A stretch of DNA of 64,000 nucleotides from Fulvitalea axinellae (GTDB lineage: Bacteria > Bacteroidota > Bacteroidia > Cytophagales > Cyclobacteriaceae), in the NCBI RefSeq assembly GCF_036492835.1, contig NZ_AP025314.1, positions 3,204,010 through 3,268,009 on the forward strand, written 5' to 3'. The notes beneath the pieces were generated by a model. The model was not told where the DNA came from. It saw only the letters and a program-made list of their open reading frames with translations, and did not search any database. The first letter of the stretch is position 1. Each line of letters begins with the position of its first letter. The position numbers and the translations under genes are program-made. Positions 45,441-54,969 of the stretch are shown piece by piece.

Positions 45441-45550
45441 GGGACGAAACCTGTGTAAAATCCCCCAGAGTGATATCTTTCGCATTCAAATTAAACCTCT
45501 TTTCGAATTATTGCGATGAAATAGATCATAACAAGCGATTATCTGGAATA

Positions 45551-46042
45551 TCAAGTCTCTTGCGTTTGACTCATTTCGTAGAGTCGGAATGCCGGAATAA
45601 GGAAGATAGCGACGAAAGGCAATTGCGCCAGGTTTTTCAATTGCTGGGCCAAGGAATATCCATAGGCGTACTGCCCTGTCAGCATACTGAAAGCCACGGC
45701 AGAAACACAAAGAAGCACCACCGCTACGTAAATTCCCAGAGTAAAACCGAAATAACGGCCCTGCCCGAAAATACCGTAAATCAAGGTAGCCGTGGCCAAA
45801 GGAATCGATATGAACTGAAACAGTGTGGATAACCAACGCGGATCCCGCAAAAAAGCCTGTGACATAGTCGCCAAGGTCATTGGATAGCTCTCATAATCCG
45901 GACGTAAGCGAGGCAAAAGGAAGCCTTTGATATTGGGATTGATAAAATTAAAAATATACCGTTCCCTAAAATATCCGACGAGCAACAAGAGCAAGGCCGC
46001 GCAGACTACCAACAGGTATCGTATTAATTTCCGCTTGTTCAT
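45551..46042 (-). CDS. Exosortase-associated membrane protein (XrtX-associated-like)
   Basis: The 163-residue protein has about four membrane helices (residues 6-25, 70-92, 98-120, 135-155) with a soluble loop after the first (FNFINPNIKGFLLPRLRPDY). Its start overlaps the exosortase stop by four bases (ATGA), a sign of tight coupling. Small membrane proteins in this position accompany exosortases of the XrtX or XrtF type in Bacteroidota. I base the name on position and topology, as the sequence itself is not diagnostic. It probably helps sorting or anchoring of exosortase substrates. Confidence 0.6.
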   Translation of the reverse strand: MNKRKLIRYLLVVCAALLLLLVGYFRERYIFNFINPNIKGFLLPRLRPDYESYPMTLATMSQAFLRDPRWLSTLFQFISIPLATATLIYGIFGQGRYFGFTLGIYVAVVLLCVSAVAFSMLTGQYAYGYSLAQQLKNLAQLPFVAIFLIPAFRLYEMSQTQET

Positions 46043-46605
46043 ACCTCTACGCTGGCCTTCCGAACCTTATCTTTTTCCATACTGGCATAAATCGAATAAT
46101 GATTCACCCACCACCACCACAAGGCTAGGACACCACTGTAGACAACCAATGTGAAAGCGTATTTATGACTAAAATCCAAGTAAGCGGGCCAATACATCTG
46201 CACCATGCTCAGGGCTACGATTCTCACTAAATTCAAAAGGTAGATAGCGACAAATCCTCCCAAAACAAATGACAGCTTCGGCTTCCAAGATCCGGGGAAA
46301 GCTATAAAGAAGCCTCCGTAGAGGGCGTACAAAACCAACCCGTTACATGAATCGGCTACATTCAACAGCTTTTGACCGGAACAAACAACGCTGGTCCAAA
46401 CCGAATCCTGCGCCATACTTGCGTCATAGCCCAATACTTTCAGGATCCAGACACTCTGCCCCGTAACAGCTGTCGTCAACCAATCGTCTACGACACCCAA
46501 ATCTCTCAGCCACGATTCGTAGACAAAAAACCATAGGGCGTATAAAGCCAAAGCCTTAACGAAAAACACGATCAACGAATTCCTTTCCGATTGCTTTTGC
46601 GCCAT
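46039..46605 (-). CDS. Exosortase (membrane sorting transpeptidase)
   Basis: The 188-residue membrane protein starts at the ATG 46605 (MAQKQSERNS). The frame is open to 46656, but those codons look untranslated. The exosortase/archaeosortase catalytic residues are visible: C87 in VADSCNGLVLYALY, R128 in LLNLVRIVALS and H147 in FSHKYAFTL. Hydrophobic helices surround them. These enzymes cleave short C-terminal PEP-CTERM-type tails and attach the protein to an envelope component. They are often encoded in exopolysaccharide loci, as here. No protein in the window was recognised as a substrate with such a C-terminal tail. Confidence 0.88.
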   Translation of the reverse strand: MAQKQSERNSLIVFFVKALALYALWFFVYESWLRDLGVVDDWLTTAVTGQSVWILKVLGYDASMAQDSVWTSVVCSGQKLLNVADSCNGLVLYALYGGFFIAFPGSWKPKLSFVLGGFVAIYLLNLVRIVALSMVQMYWPAYLDFSHKYAFTLVVYSGVLALWWWWVNHYSIYASMEKDKVRKASVEV

Positions 46606-46678
46606 ATCATTGATATCCAAGCCAAAATTTTCCTCATCGCCTAGAAGACAAGACATACCTTGTCTCTACGACCAATCC

Positions 46679-47830
46679 TTAATTCAACAATAAATCGGAA
46701 TACATCTTTACGAAATCCTGAGCTTGCATAAAGTCTTCCGCCAATTTTCTAGCCCCGCTTCGCATTGAAACGTACACTTTATTATCCATCTCCAATATTT
46801 CCTCCAAGACAGCTTCCAACGCTTCAGGATCCTCCAAAGGAAAATCCCATCCCGCATCTTTCGTCCGAAGTTCTTTCCAAGGCGTGCGGTCACTGATCAT
46901 CACTGGCAAGCCGACATTGAAAGCCTCAAAGATAGCGTGCCCGAAGTTTTCGCCCAAAGTAGGCAGTACATAAAAATGATAATCCTTCAAAATATCCGAT
47001 ACCTCGGAAGGTTGGATCGCCCCTTTGTACGTACACCGCACATGCGGTGGCAGTTTCTTGATCAAGGCCTGACATTCTTCCCAATACTCCGATTCCTTTA
47101 TCGGCCCATAGATATCATAAATAATCGTCTTTCCATACGAAGGCATTCGAATCAAAGTATTCAAAAAGGCTAAATGGTTTTTCATCCTAGCGATCAAAGA
47201 TACGCTAACAAAACGAATGGCGTCCATTCCTCTGTCCTCTACTACGCTACCCTTTGATTCAATATCAAAAAATGGAACATTTGGCAATATCTTATGTGCT
47301 GGTACTTTTAATTTATTTAATATGTCTACTGCCTCTTGCTCATCCGTCGCATGCCATCTTACATTTTCCAAGAGTCCCATACTCTTCAGGAAGAACATAA
47401 AAGGTATCTTCTTATACCATTTCAGACGAAAGGCACTATCTCTGAGCATTCCCCGGGGAGCCATAACTACCCTTCCCGAATAGCCTCCCTTCTTTAGTTG
47501 CCGTAAAGGCGAAACGATAAAATCCAAGGAAAATACTCCGTTCAGGTATACTGCTTCCGGCATAATATCTCTTACCAAGGTTTTTATCCCCCCGCTATTC
47601 CGAAATGACTTCGAACTGTAAAAGACCTTGATATTTTCAGAAAAAGTCACCCATCGGTCTTTCTCCACGGCCAAAATCTCCCCGTCAAGATCCTGATCGC
47701 TGGTGTATACATAGCAATCAAAATACGGAGATAACAAGGTCGTTAAATTAGCCAAGGAACGAATCGGTCCACCCGCCTTATAGGCTGGTAAAAAATAATC
47801 GTATACGAAAAGGATTCTTCTTTTAGACAC
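46679..47830 (-). CDS. Glycosyltransferase family 4
   Basis: The 383-residue protein has the GT-B fold of GT4 retaining transferases. The N-terminal half starts RRILFVYDYFLPAYKAGGPIR (a glycine-rich acceptor loop). The C-terminal half carries the nucleotide-sugar E-x7-E motif in GENFGHAIFEAF near residue 305. It starts with GTG at 47830, overlapping the preceding gene by eight bases, so it is translationally coupled. It is the last glycosyltransferase of the block, 74 bases before the exosortase gene. The sugar transferred is unknown. It should act at the inner face of the membrane on the growing lipid-linked repeat unit. Confidence 0.88.
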   Translation of the reverse strand: MSKRRILFVYDYFLPAYKAGGPIRSLANLTTLLSPYFDCYVYTSDQDLDGEILAVEKDRWVTFSENIKVFYSSKSFRNSGGIKTLVRDIMPEAVYLNGVFSLDFIVSPLRQLKKGGYSGRVVMAPRGMLRDSAFRLKWYKKIPFMFFLKSMGLLENVRWHATDEQEAVDILNKLKVPAHKILPNVPFFDIESKGSVVEDRGMDAIRFVSVSLIARMKNHLAFLNTLIRMPSYGKTIIYDIYGPIKESEYWEECQALIKKLPPHVRCTYKGAIQPSEVSDILKDYHFYVLPTLGENFGHAIFEAFNVGLPVMISDRTPWKELRTKDAGWDFPLEDPEALEAVLEEILEMDNKVYVSMRSGARKLAEDFMQAQDFVKMYSDLLLN

Positions 47831-48884
47831 TGACTTCAGATTTCTCTCTTACTTTTTTCGCCACTCGGCTCAAACTTGCGCTCCAGCTCTCCAATGTCAC
47901 TTGTCTTGACAATTCCAAGCTACGATCGGAGAAATCTTGAAGTGTTTCCGAGTCCATCACTACAAATTTGGAAAGTGCCTCTACCAAAACATCTACGTCG
48001 CCACTATTGACTTTAAAGCCATTATATCCATCCACAACCAATTCATCCGCGGCACCACACTGATAAGTAGAGATCACAGGCATCCCCACAGCCATTGCTT
48101 CGTGTACCACAACCCCCCAAGCCTCGTAATGACTCGGCAGAACAAATACCCCTCCTTCGCGCATAAAGACGCACAGCTCTTCCGGCGACATAAATTCATA
48201 ATGTGTAATGCGGGAATTAGCTTTCACCCTTTCCGCATAAGGGCCATTGCCTATCACCACAAACTCCCAATCTTTCAATCCGTCTCCCAAACGGTCCAAT
48301 GCCTCCAACAGCACATCGAGCCCTTTATGCTCTACCAGTCTGCCCGTAAAAACAAAACGCTTAGGTACAGCCCCGGTGACTTCAGCAGGTCTGAAGGCTT
48401 CCAAATCGGCGCAATAAAGACCTTTAAGAATCTGATCATTACCAAAACCCAAACGCTGCGCAAAAGGCAATTGCAAAGCTCCCGGTATCCAGATATGGGA
48501 AAAATGTTTTTTCAAATAAACAGGCGCCAACAGTGACGCAAGCTGTTGTTTAGCTGTTCCCAGCCATTGGTTATCCATCCCACAGATCACCGGTACGGCA
48601 TTTTTTAGGCCCCACTTCGCCACCTGAAGGTAGCGCTTATCCCCCCAGCCCGCCACATAAATTGCCACGGGCTGAATTTCCTCCGCCAGCTTCAACAATT
48701 TCACTTCGTCAAAATCCTCGCTATCCATCAAACGAATACCGGCTTCATCCTCTAAACAGAATGGAGCGTCCGGAGAAGATCGCTTTCGTAAAACAAAAAA
48801 CTCAAACCCGTACTCTTGATGACTCTGCCGCATGCAAGCCATCCAATAGCCTGTCAAACGGGTATATAACACCAATACTTTCAT
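47823..48884 (-). CDS. Glycosyltransferase family 4
   Basis: From the ATG at 48884 (MKVLVLYTRLTGYW) the product is 353 residues. The frame opens earlier, at 48926, inside the polymerase gene, and that part is rejected. GT4 features are FTGRLVEHKGLDVLLEAL near residue 185 and the E-x7-E motif in HYEAWGVVVHEAM near 270. It follows the polymerase gene by seven bases and overlaps the next transferase by eight, so it is firmly within the operon. It presumably adds one sugar of the repeat unit. Donor and linkage cannot be told from sequence. Confidence 0.88.
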   Translation of the reverse strand: MKVLVLYTRLTGYWMACMRQSHQEYGFEFFVLRKRSSPDAPFCLEDEAGIRLMDSEDFDEVKLLKLAEEIQPVAIYVAGWGDKRYLQVAKWGLKNAVPVICGMDNQWLGTAKQQLASLLAPVYLKKHFSHIWIPGALQLPFAQRLGFGNDQILKGLYCADLEAFRPAEVTGAVPKRFVFTGRLVEHKGLDVLLEALDRLGDGLKDWEFVVIGNGPYAERVKANSRITHYEFMSPEELCVFMREGGVFVLPSHYEAWGVVVHEAMAVGMPVISTYQCGAADELVVDGYNGFKVNSGDVDVLVEALSKFVVMDSETLQDFSDRSLELSRQVTLESWSASLSRVAKKVREKSEVSV

Positions 48885-48891
48885 TTTTTTA

Positions 48892-50229
48892 CTATACAGA
48901 AATGGGTGATTTTCCACTACGTTCATTCAAATCTTCTTCTTCCTGTCTCTCTCTATCAGCACCCTGTATCGCCCAATACAAAAAGAACATGGGAGTAAAA
49001 GCGTTCATCGAGGCGGCCATCCAAGATTCAGTGATCCCTAAAAAAAGTGTGGCGCACAAAAAGGCTAAAGCTAGACGTTTATTTGCGGAACGAAGAAAGC
49101 ACTTAAAAATAAACCAGAGATACAACCCCAAACCAATAAAACCTACGTCCATCAACATACTTAAATAACTATTCCATACGCCTGACCAATGCCGAGCCAC
49201 TACTCCCGTCAAGGTTCTTCGATATTCTCCGATAAAATGTATATCATAGAGCATACCCTTACCTATCCATGGCGACTTCTGAATTTCTGTCCAAACGATT
49301 TTCCACACCTCCGAACGGCCACTGGCGGTCTCCAATGAATCTACCCTTGCATACTCCGTCAAACCATAGGTATTTAAAATTTCCGTCCAATTAAATGAAT
49401 TGAAAAAATAAAATAATAAAAATGTAATGCCTCCTGTAAGGATCATTCGCAAACTATTTTTAAGGCCCCAAGACAACATAACATAGATAAAAATACAGGC
49501 CAAGGCACTCCTCGAGCCACTCAACACAACTGAAATTAGTATTAACACCTGCAATAAGCGTAAAGCCCTAACATAGGGTTTATCATCATTTACAACCGTA
49601 ATAAAATAATCCAAAAGAGGCAACAGCATAACAGAAAGCAAGCCTAAGCCATTGGGATTCCCCATCAGTCCAGAAAAACGACCAGCCATTTCAACATTAA
49701 AAAAAGAAAAACCAAATATTTTCACTAAAATGCCAAAACCAAAAAATAAATGACCAAATAACAAAATAGCATCAATTATACGCCAACGGTCATTCCTATA
49801 CCAACCACCTATTTCTACAAAAACGACAAGCCCTACAAGCCAATAGCCTAGACCCCGCAAAAAGGAGTCAAAAAATACAGGCGAATATAATAAAGCCAAA
49901 ACACAAGAATATACAGATAAAACAAGCAATCGATTCGTGGGCGAAATAAAAATCAAATGTTTACGAAATAAACTAACGAAAAATATTCCTAAGATAACAA
50001 AACGCAATATTTTCCAATAAGCAAACTGCTGTGATACCTGATCACTCATCCAGAAAATCAGAAGAAACAACAACAACCTAAAACGATCATTTCCTGACTG
50101 GAAATGCATAGCGAGCAATAATACCAATGAAGCTAAGATAAAGCCACCAAAAAAACCCGTTATGCCAATTAGAATCAGCCATAAATATTCTTTCTTCTGC
50201 CCGACAATCGCCTGATACAAATATTCCAT
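48892..50229 (-). CDS. O-antigen polymerase/ligase family protein (Wzy/WaaL-like)
   Basis: The 445-residue integral membrane protein has about 11-12 hydrophobic helices and one large outer loop (residues 270-345) with ARVDSLETASGRSEVWKIVW and RHWSGVWNSYLSMLMDVG. The segments SGLMGNPNGLGLL near 195 and VVLSGSRSALACIFIY near 240 are typical of the Wzy_C/WaaL superfamily. In a locus with its own flippase it is best read as Wzy, which polymerises flipped repeat units on the periplasmic side. A ligase role is the alternative. It sits between two GT4 genes, 34 bases after one and 7 bases before the other. Confidence 0.85.
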   Translation of the reverse strand: MEYLYQAIVGQKKEYLWLILIGITGFFGGFILASLVLLLAMHFQSGNDRFRLLLFLLIFWMSDQVSQQFAYWKILRFVILGIFFVSLFRKHLIFISPTNRLLVLSVYSCVLALLYSPVFFDSFLRGLGYWLVGLVVFVEIGGWYRNDRWRIIDAILLFGHLFFGFGILVKIFGFSFFNVEMAGRFSGLMGNPNGLGLLSVMLLPLLDYFITVVNDDKPYVRALRLLQVLILISVVLSGSRSALACIFIYVMLSWGLKNSLRMILTGGITFLLFYFFNSFNWTEILNTYGLTEYARVDSLETASGRSEVWKIVWTEIQKSPWIGKGMLYDIHFIGEYRRTLTGVVARHWSGVWNSYLSMLMDVGFIGLGLYLWFIFKCFLRSANKRLALAFLCATLFLGITESWMAASMNAFTPMFFLYWAIQGADRERQEEEDLNERSGKSPISV

Positions 50230-50263
50230 TTCGAAACTTCACATTCTCTTCATAAAAATAGAT

Positions 50264-51424
50264 CTAGGCACTCATCTCATTTTTGACTGAAATACACGAT
50301 TTTAAACAATCAATGGTCATCAATCCTATCTTTTCCCATGAAAGTTGTCGCACTTTTTCAAGCGATGCTCCTTTGAGGTCTGCTAATGATCGCTTATCCC
50401 TTTCAATTATTTCCAACATAGACTTACGCAAATCTCTGGTTATGGCATTAGGTGAAAGAAGTTTCCCATTTTCCAAGCCAACCATCGCTGCCACCGCCCC
50501 TACATCTGTAGCAATAATAGCCAAACCTTGAGACATCCCTTCCATAATAACATTAGGCATTCCTTCCGAATAACTAGGGCAAACCAAAACATCACAAGTT
50601 CTTAAAATATTCTTTATCTCAGATTGATCATACTTAGGTCCATGGTAAAAAATATGCTCTCCTGAAACCTGTTGCGATTCCGGTATTGGCCCTACAAAAT
50701 GAAACTCAAACTGGTTTTCAGGCAATGTTCTTAATACCTCTTTAATTTCTTGAATGCCTTTTCTTCTTTCCGCTCTTCCAACAAAAATAAATTTCACCCG
50801 GTCTTTCCCAAAATTCCTTAGATCATCTGATGTATTAATCCAATCTTGATTAATTCCCGTTGGGATATCTATAATTTTCCCACGTCCCCCAAGACGTTCT
50901 ATGATTGTCGTAATCTTTCCCCCATAAGAAAATAAATAATCGCTATGCTTAATATGCTCTAAAACTGGTAACTTCAAAAGTTGTAATTTCAGACCAACCT
51001 TAAAACTCGGCCATTTTTGAAACATCTCGTATCCATGAAAATTTACGCCAAAAGGAATTTCCAACAACCCTTTACGTTTCATCCTTAAAAAATGCCAGCC
51101 CGAAAAGCCTTTCGCATACACAAAATCAACAGGCCTCCGTTTCAAAAATTCTTTGAATATAAGCTTTGAATATAAATATAAGGTCCACAAATAATGCCCT
51201 GGAAACCACCTAACTATAGGATAATCAATTATGATTTCGTTTATATTACCTCTTTCCTCCTCAGTAAATGGATTTTCTAAATGTTCCTTTCCCTTCGGGA
51301 TAAAATGATACAAATCAACTTGCGTCCCCTTTCGCGCCAAAGTCTTAACCAAATTATACGAATGCTTCTGCATTCCTCCCATCACGTAGGGATAGATACC
51401 ATTAGTAACAAGAGCAATTTTCAT
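50264..51424 (-). CDS. Glycosyltransferase family 4
   Basis: The 386-residue GT-B protein starts at the ATG 51424, sharing an ATGA overlap with the previous gene. Features are MKIALVTNGIYPYVMGGMQ at the N-terminus, FVGRAERRKGIQEI near residue 215 and the E-x7-E motif in SYSEGMPNVIMEGM near 300. The region around 100-150 (FAKGFSGWHFLR-like) is particular to this protein. AT content is higher than in the flanking nucleotide-sugar genes, which is common in laterally moved polysaccharide genes. Donor and acceptor are unknown. Confidence 0.88.
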   Translation of the reverse strand: MKIALVTNGIYPYVMGGMQKHSYNLVKTLARKGTQVDLYHFIPKGKEHLENPFTEEERGNINEIIIDYPIVRWFPGHYLWTLYLYSKLIFKEFLKRRPVDFVYAKGFSGWHFLRMKRKGLLEIPFGVNFHGYEMFQKWPSFKVGLKLQLLKLPVLEHIKHSDYLFSYGGKITTIIERLGGRGKIIDIPTGINQDWINTSDDLRNFGKDRVKFIFVGRAERRKGIQEIKEVLRTLPENQFEFHFVGPIPESQQVSGEHIFYHGPKYDQSEIKNILRTCDVLVCPSYSEGMPNVIMEGMSQGLAIIATDVGAVAAMVGLENGKLLSPNAITRDLRKSMLEIIERDKRSLADLKGASLEKVRQLSWEKIGLMTIDCLKSCISVKNEMSA

Positions 51425-52566
51425 ATACAATCTTTATACATTTTTTTCAATGCCTCAATATGATATACAGGCATATATTTTTTTCGAAATTCCGATTGTC
51501 CATCATATTGGGTTGTGTCATTCAATACAGAAATGATTCCTTCAGCAAAATCATCATTTGAAATACCTTTGACAAGTGCTCCAACCTTAGGGGTTAACCA
51601 CTGACTAATTCCCCCAACATCAAACCCAACTACTGGTTGACCTTTAGCCATAGCCTCCAAGCCTACGATACCAAAAGCTTCAGGGTAGATTGACGGGACT
51701 AACACAATGTCAGCTTGCAACATGGCTGCGAGAACATCTTTTTGAGTCTTCCATCCTGAAAAGTTCACAAACTGACCTACCCCTAAGTCATGAACAAGGC
51801 ATTTAAATTCATCCTTATCTACACCCTCACCTATAATATCCAAATAAACATCAACCCCTTGCCTTAATAATTTCTCCACCGCATTTATAGCATAATGAAC
51901 GCCTTTGTGCCGTATCAAACGACCTACGAATAACAACTTTTTAGTTCCGTTATTCATCGTTTTTTTCTTCGACTCAATTTTAGTCGACGAAAAATAAGGG
52001 TTTAGGTTTAATACATCTTTGGGTATCCCAGCTTTTATCGCCTCTTCTCTCATATATTCAGACATCACAAGGACTTTTCGATACACTTGATGAGCGTACT
52101 TGACTTCAAACGCTGTATTTTGATATGCGGGGATCAAACGTTTAGGGTGACGATTACAACAGCCCTCTTTATATGCCTGATAAAAACAATGAAGACCAAA
52201 AGGCTTTTGACAGACCTTCTCACTTTTCCGTAAAAACTTACCGCTTCCGGGGCAAATCATTCTAGGTTCGTGCATGGAACGAATCAATGGTTTAAGTTTG
52301 CTTAAATATTTTATGAGATCAGGATCCGAGATACTGTGAAGGTGAAGAATATCATATTGTGAGACAAACTCGGCCAAATCATCGTGCTCAATTTCAGTCA
52401 CCACAGCACCTCCCTGAGTCAGACCTTGTAACTTGCCCTCTTCCCTTTTTATCGCCAACAAATCAGCATCCAATCCATACTCAGGAGATAATTCTAACAA
52501 CTGATGGATATAAACCTCAACACCACCACTATTTTCTATTTTATCATTAATATGTAGAACTTTCAC
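51421..52566 (-). CDS. Glycosyltransferase family 4 with Cys-rich insert
   Basis: The 381-residue GT4 protein begins with a GTG codon at 52566 (KVLHINDKIENSGGVEVYI). The donor site is marked by FVGRLIRHKGVHYAINAV near residue 215 and E-x7-E in YPEAFGIVGLEAM near 300. Residues 105-142 hold a cluster of cysteines (CPGSGKFLRKSEKVC, then HCF and GCCNRHP) that resembles a zinc-binding knuckle found in some GT4 proteins. It overlaps the next gene by four bases and begins 26 bases after the previous one. Its substrate is unknown. Confidence 0.87.
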   Translation of the reverse strand: MKVLHINDKIENSGGVEVYIHQLLELSPEYGLDADLLAIKREEGKLQGLTQGGAVVTEIEHDDLAEFVSQYDILHLHSISDPDLIKYLSKLKPLIRSMHEPRMICPGSGKFLRKSEKVCQKPFGLHCFYQAYKEGCCNRHPKRLIPAYQNTAFEVKYAHQVYRKVLVMSEYMREEAIKAGIPKDVLNLNPYFSSTKIESKKKTMNNGTKKLLFVGRLIRHKGVHYAINAVEKLLRQGVDVYLDIIGEGVDKDEFKCLVHDLGVGQFVNFSGWKTQKDVLAAMLQADIVLVPSIYPEAFGIVGLEAMAKGQPVVGFDVGGISQWLTPKVGALVKGISNDDFAEGIISVLNDTTQYDGQSEFRKKYMPVYHIEALKKMYKDCI

Positions 52567-52591
52567 TAATTATATTATCTACTCCTTTAAA

Positions 52592-53788
52592 TCAATTATT
52601 ATTTTGGGCCGTCAAAATAACTTCTCTAACGACTTCTTTCCATTCAAAATTCGATCGAACCTCTTGGGACCAAGATTCTCCCTTTTCTTTTACTTCCTCT
52701 CTTTTACAATTCATTATCGTAGAGAACATACTACTAATTGAGCTATGATCATTAGGTCGAAATTTAAAACCATTTACTTTATTTTCGCAAAGCCTCTCAA
52801 ACGCCCAATAATCTGGAACAATTGGGCAAACCCCATATATCCCATACTCAAAGTATTTGATAGGTGCCATATGGGGCTCGCAATCAGGGATCAACCCCAA
52901 ATCCATAATACCTAAATAATCAGATAATCCTTCTTTAACATATCCAGTAAAAATTACATTGGACAATCCCAATTCACATACTTTCTCTTTACAATATTCA
53001 TAGTTCCCCCCAGCCCCTACCATCAAAAATCTAAGCGCTTCATTCTCCCTAAAATAGGGAATAAAAGATTCTACTCTATGATAGCTAGCGAAAGAACCAA
53101 CATACCCTACAACAATGTCCTCTTCTGATAAACCCAGAGACTTTCTTAATATAGATATTCTTCCCTCTCGTATATTCGAATCTTCATCGACAGGCAAATA
53201 TACCCCCAATGGCTTTGCGATAATTTTTGCGTTTTTGAGATTAAATTTATCCCTTACAAAAGGGATCGCCGATTTTGCTTCTGTTACCACGACATCGGCG
53301 CTTTGCAACTTCAACCGCTCAATATAATTAGCTAATTGAACAGACGGAACTCCATATGCATCATCTGCCAATTCAGCAATACAACCCGATGTTTCCAAAA
53401 AATAGGGTATTCCATGCTTCCTAGCCAATCGGCCTCCATCTACTGAAAACAAACACGAACGTTCATAAATAAAGTCCGGTCTATTATCCACTAAATAATC
53501 TTCTATTAAAGCTCTATATTTCTTTTTTCTTCTAATAGAATTGAATTCTCGCCCTAGTACCCTCAATTTTTGAGGCAAGAAATCTTTAGTCGATTTCGAC
53601 TTTTCCACCACTACATCATCTTCACCTTGAGAATTCAGATTCTTGCGTAAGTAATCTCCAAATAACAAAGGTGTTACCTCATGACCATGATCCCGAAAGG
53701 CTTTTATTGTCCCTCGAATATGCGTTCCAGCACCACCACGCATATCGTAATAGATGCCTTCACTAGCTACTAAGTATAATATTTTCAT
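52592..53788 (-). CDS. Glycosyltransferase family 4
   Basis: From the ATG at 53788 (MKILYLVASEGIYYDMRGGAG) the product is 398 residues. The reading frame extends back to 53947 inside wecB, but those 53 residues look like noise. The start lies 26 bases inside the end of wecB, implying coupling. Donor-site features are VGYVGSFASYHRVESFI near 230 and CEPHMAPIKYFEYG near 315, where the second Glu is found as in GT4 relatives. The gene is AT-rich. Donor and acceptor are unknown. Confidence 0.86.
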   Translation of the reverse strand: MKILYLVASEGIYYDMRGGAGTHIRGTIKAFRDHGHEVTPLLFGDYLRKNLNSQGEDDVVVEKSKSTKDFLPQKLRVLGREFNSIRRKKKYRALIEDYLVDNRPDFIYERSCLFSVDGGRLARKHGIPYFLETSGCIAELADDAYGVPSVQLANYIERLKLQSADVVVTEAKSAIPFVRDKFNLKNAKIIAKPLGVYLPVDEDSNIREGRISILRKSLGLSEEDIVVGYVGSFASYHRVESFIPYFRENEALRFLMVGAGGNYEYCKEKVCELGLSNVIFTGYVKEGLSDYLGIMDLGLIPDCEPHMAPIKYFEYGIYGVCPIVPDYWAFERLCENKVNGFKFRPNDHSSISSMFSTIMNCKREEVKEKGESWSQEVRSNFEWKEVVREVILTAQNNN

Positions 53789-54878
53789 TTGCAATATCTT
53801 GAAGCTTTTCCAAAATCCTGTCTGTAGCCTTTCCATCCCAAAAAGGTGGCACCTGACCGGTCTTGTAGGTTCCCAGAATAACTTGGTCGACGTATCGCTG
53901 TATCGTTTCGAAATCGAAAGGTACCAACGTATTCGTTCCAAGATCAACAGTAACCGGTCGTTCCGTATTCTCCCGAAGCGTCAAACAAGGCACTTGCCTA
54001 AAAGTCGTCTCCTCTTGAATGCCACCGCTATCCGTTAACACCATCTTGCATGAAGCTATTAATTTCTGAAAAGCAAAATAATCTAAAGGTGGAGTCGTAA
54101 ACACATTTTTCAGACCAACAAACGCTTCCTCAAACCCGAAATCCTTTATCCTAGCCCTCGTTCTTGGGTGAATTGGAAAAACAACCTTAAAACGTTGGTC
54201 CAGATATTCTAATAGACGAATTAAAGTTTCTATTCCTTTTCTATGATCTACATTCGAAGGCCGGTGAACTGTCATTAGAACAAACTCTCTCTCCTTGACG
54301 TTTAAATCCTGAAGAATTGGATTCGCTTGAATCTGGCATTCAAAAGCAACCATGGTATCAATCATCGTGTTCCCGACATGAAATACCTTTCCCTTGCGAC
54401 CTTCCTTCTCTAAGAAAGTTAATCCACTTTCCTCTGTCACAAAATAGTAATCAGCCATTTCATCCACCAACAAGCGATTCCACTCTTCGGGCATCCCCAA
54501 GTCAAAAGAACGTAAGCCACTTTCCAGGTGGGCCAATTTAATCCCCTTTTTATTAGCGACTATCGCTGCGGCCAATGTAGAATTCACATCACCAGGTACA
54601 ATAATCAAATCCGGCGTATAGATATTGTCAATCAAATCCTCCAAAGACACCATGATTTCAGCCATTTGTTTGACGGGCGAATTTGGGCTTATATTCAAAA
54701 AATAATCTGGATGTAAATCAAATTGGCTAAAAAAAACATCGGCCATCTTTTCATCATAATGTTGTCCTGTATGAACGATTTTAAGATCAAAACCAGAATA
54801 CTTTTCTAAAATTCGCTTTCGAAACTGCGTAACCTTGATAAAATTCGGTCTTGTGCCGACAACCACCAATAACTTCAT
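53763..54878 (-). CDS. wecB: UDP-N-acetylglucosamine 2-epimerase (non-hydrolysing)
   Basis: The 371-residue enzyme interconverts UDP-GlcNAc and UDP-ManNAc. Motifs are VGTRPNFIKV at residues 7-16, HTGQHYDEKM near 36-45, ESGLRSFDLGMPEEWNR near 118-134 and LTDSGGIQEE near 284-293, all found in the non-hydrolysing family. It could provide UDP-ManNAc for a ManNAc or ManNAcA residue. The nucleotide-sugar dehydrogenase at the right edge could oxidise it or UDP-GlcNAc. It is embedded among glycosyltransferases, overlapping the next one by 26 bases. Confidence 0.93.
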   Translation of the reverse strand: MKLLVVVGTRPNFIKVTQFRKRILEKYSGFDLKIVHTGQHYDEKMADVFFSQFDLHPDYFLNISPNSPVKQMAEIMVSLEDLIDNIYTPDLIIVPGDVNSTLAAAIVANKKGIKLAHLESGLRSFDLGMPEEWNRLLVDEMADYYFVTEESGLTFLEKEGRKGKVFHVGNTMIDTMVAFECQIQANPILQDLNVKEREFVLMTVHRPSNVDHRKGIETLIRLLEYLDQRFKVVFPIHPRTRARIKDFGFEEAFVGLKNVFTTPPLDYFAFQKLIASCKMVLTDSGGIQEETTFRQVPCLTLRENTERPVTVDLGTNTLVPFDFETIQRYVDQVILGTYKTGQVPPFWDGKATDRILEKLQDIANENIILSS

Positions 54879-54969
54879 TTTATTTTGGGTTTAATTTTGC
54901 TGATAAATATCATTTAACTTTGCGACCAAGTAGACATCAGAAAAGCGATTCTGACAATCATTCTCGAAT

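Noticed and set aside
53789..53947. 53-residue N-terminal extension of the glycosyltransferase
   Set aside because: It lies inside wecB in another frame and lacks GT4 features. The ATG at 53788 gives a typical GT4 start.
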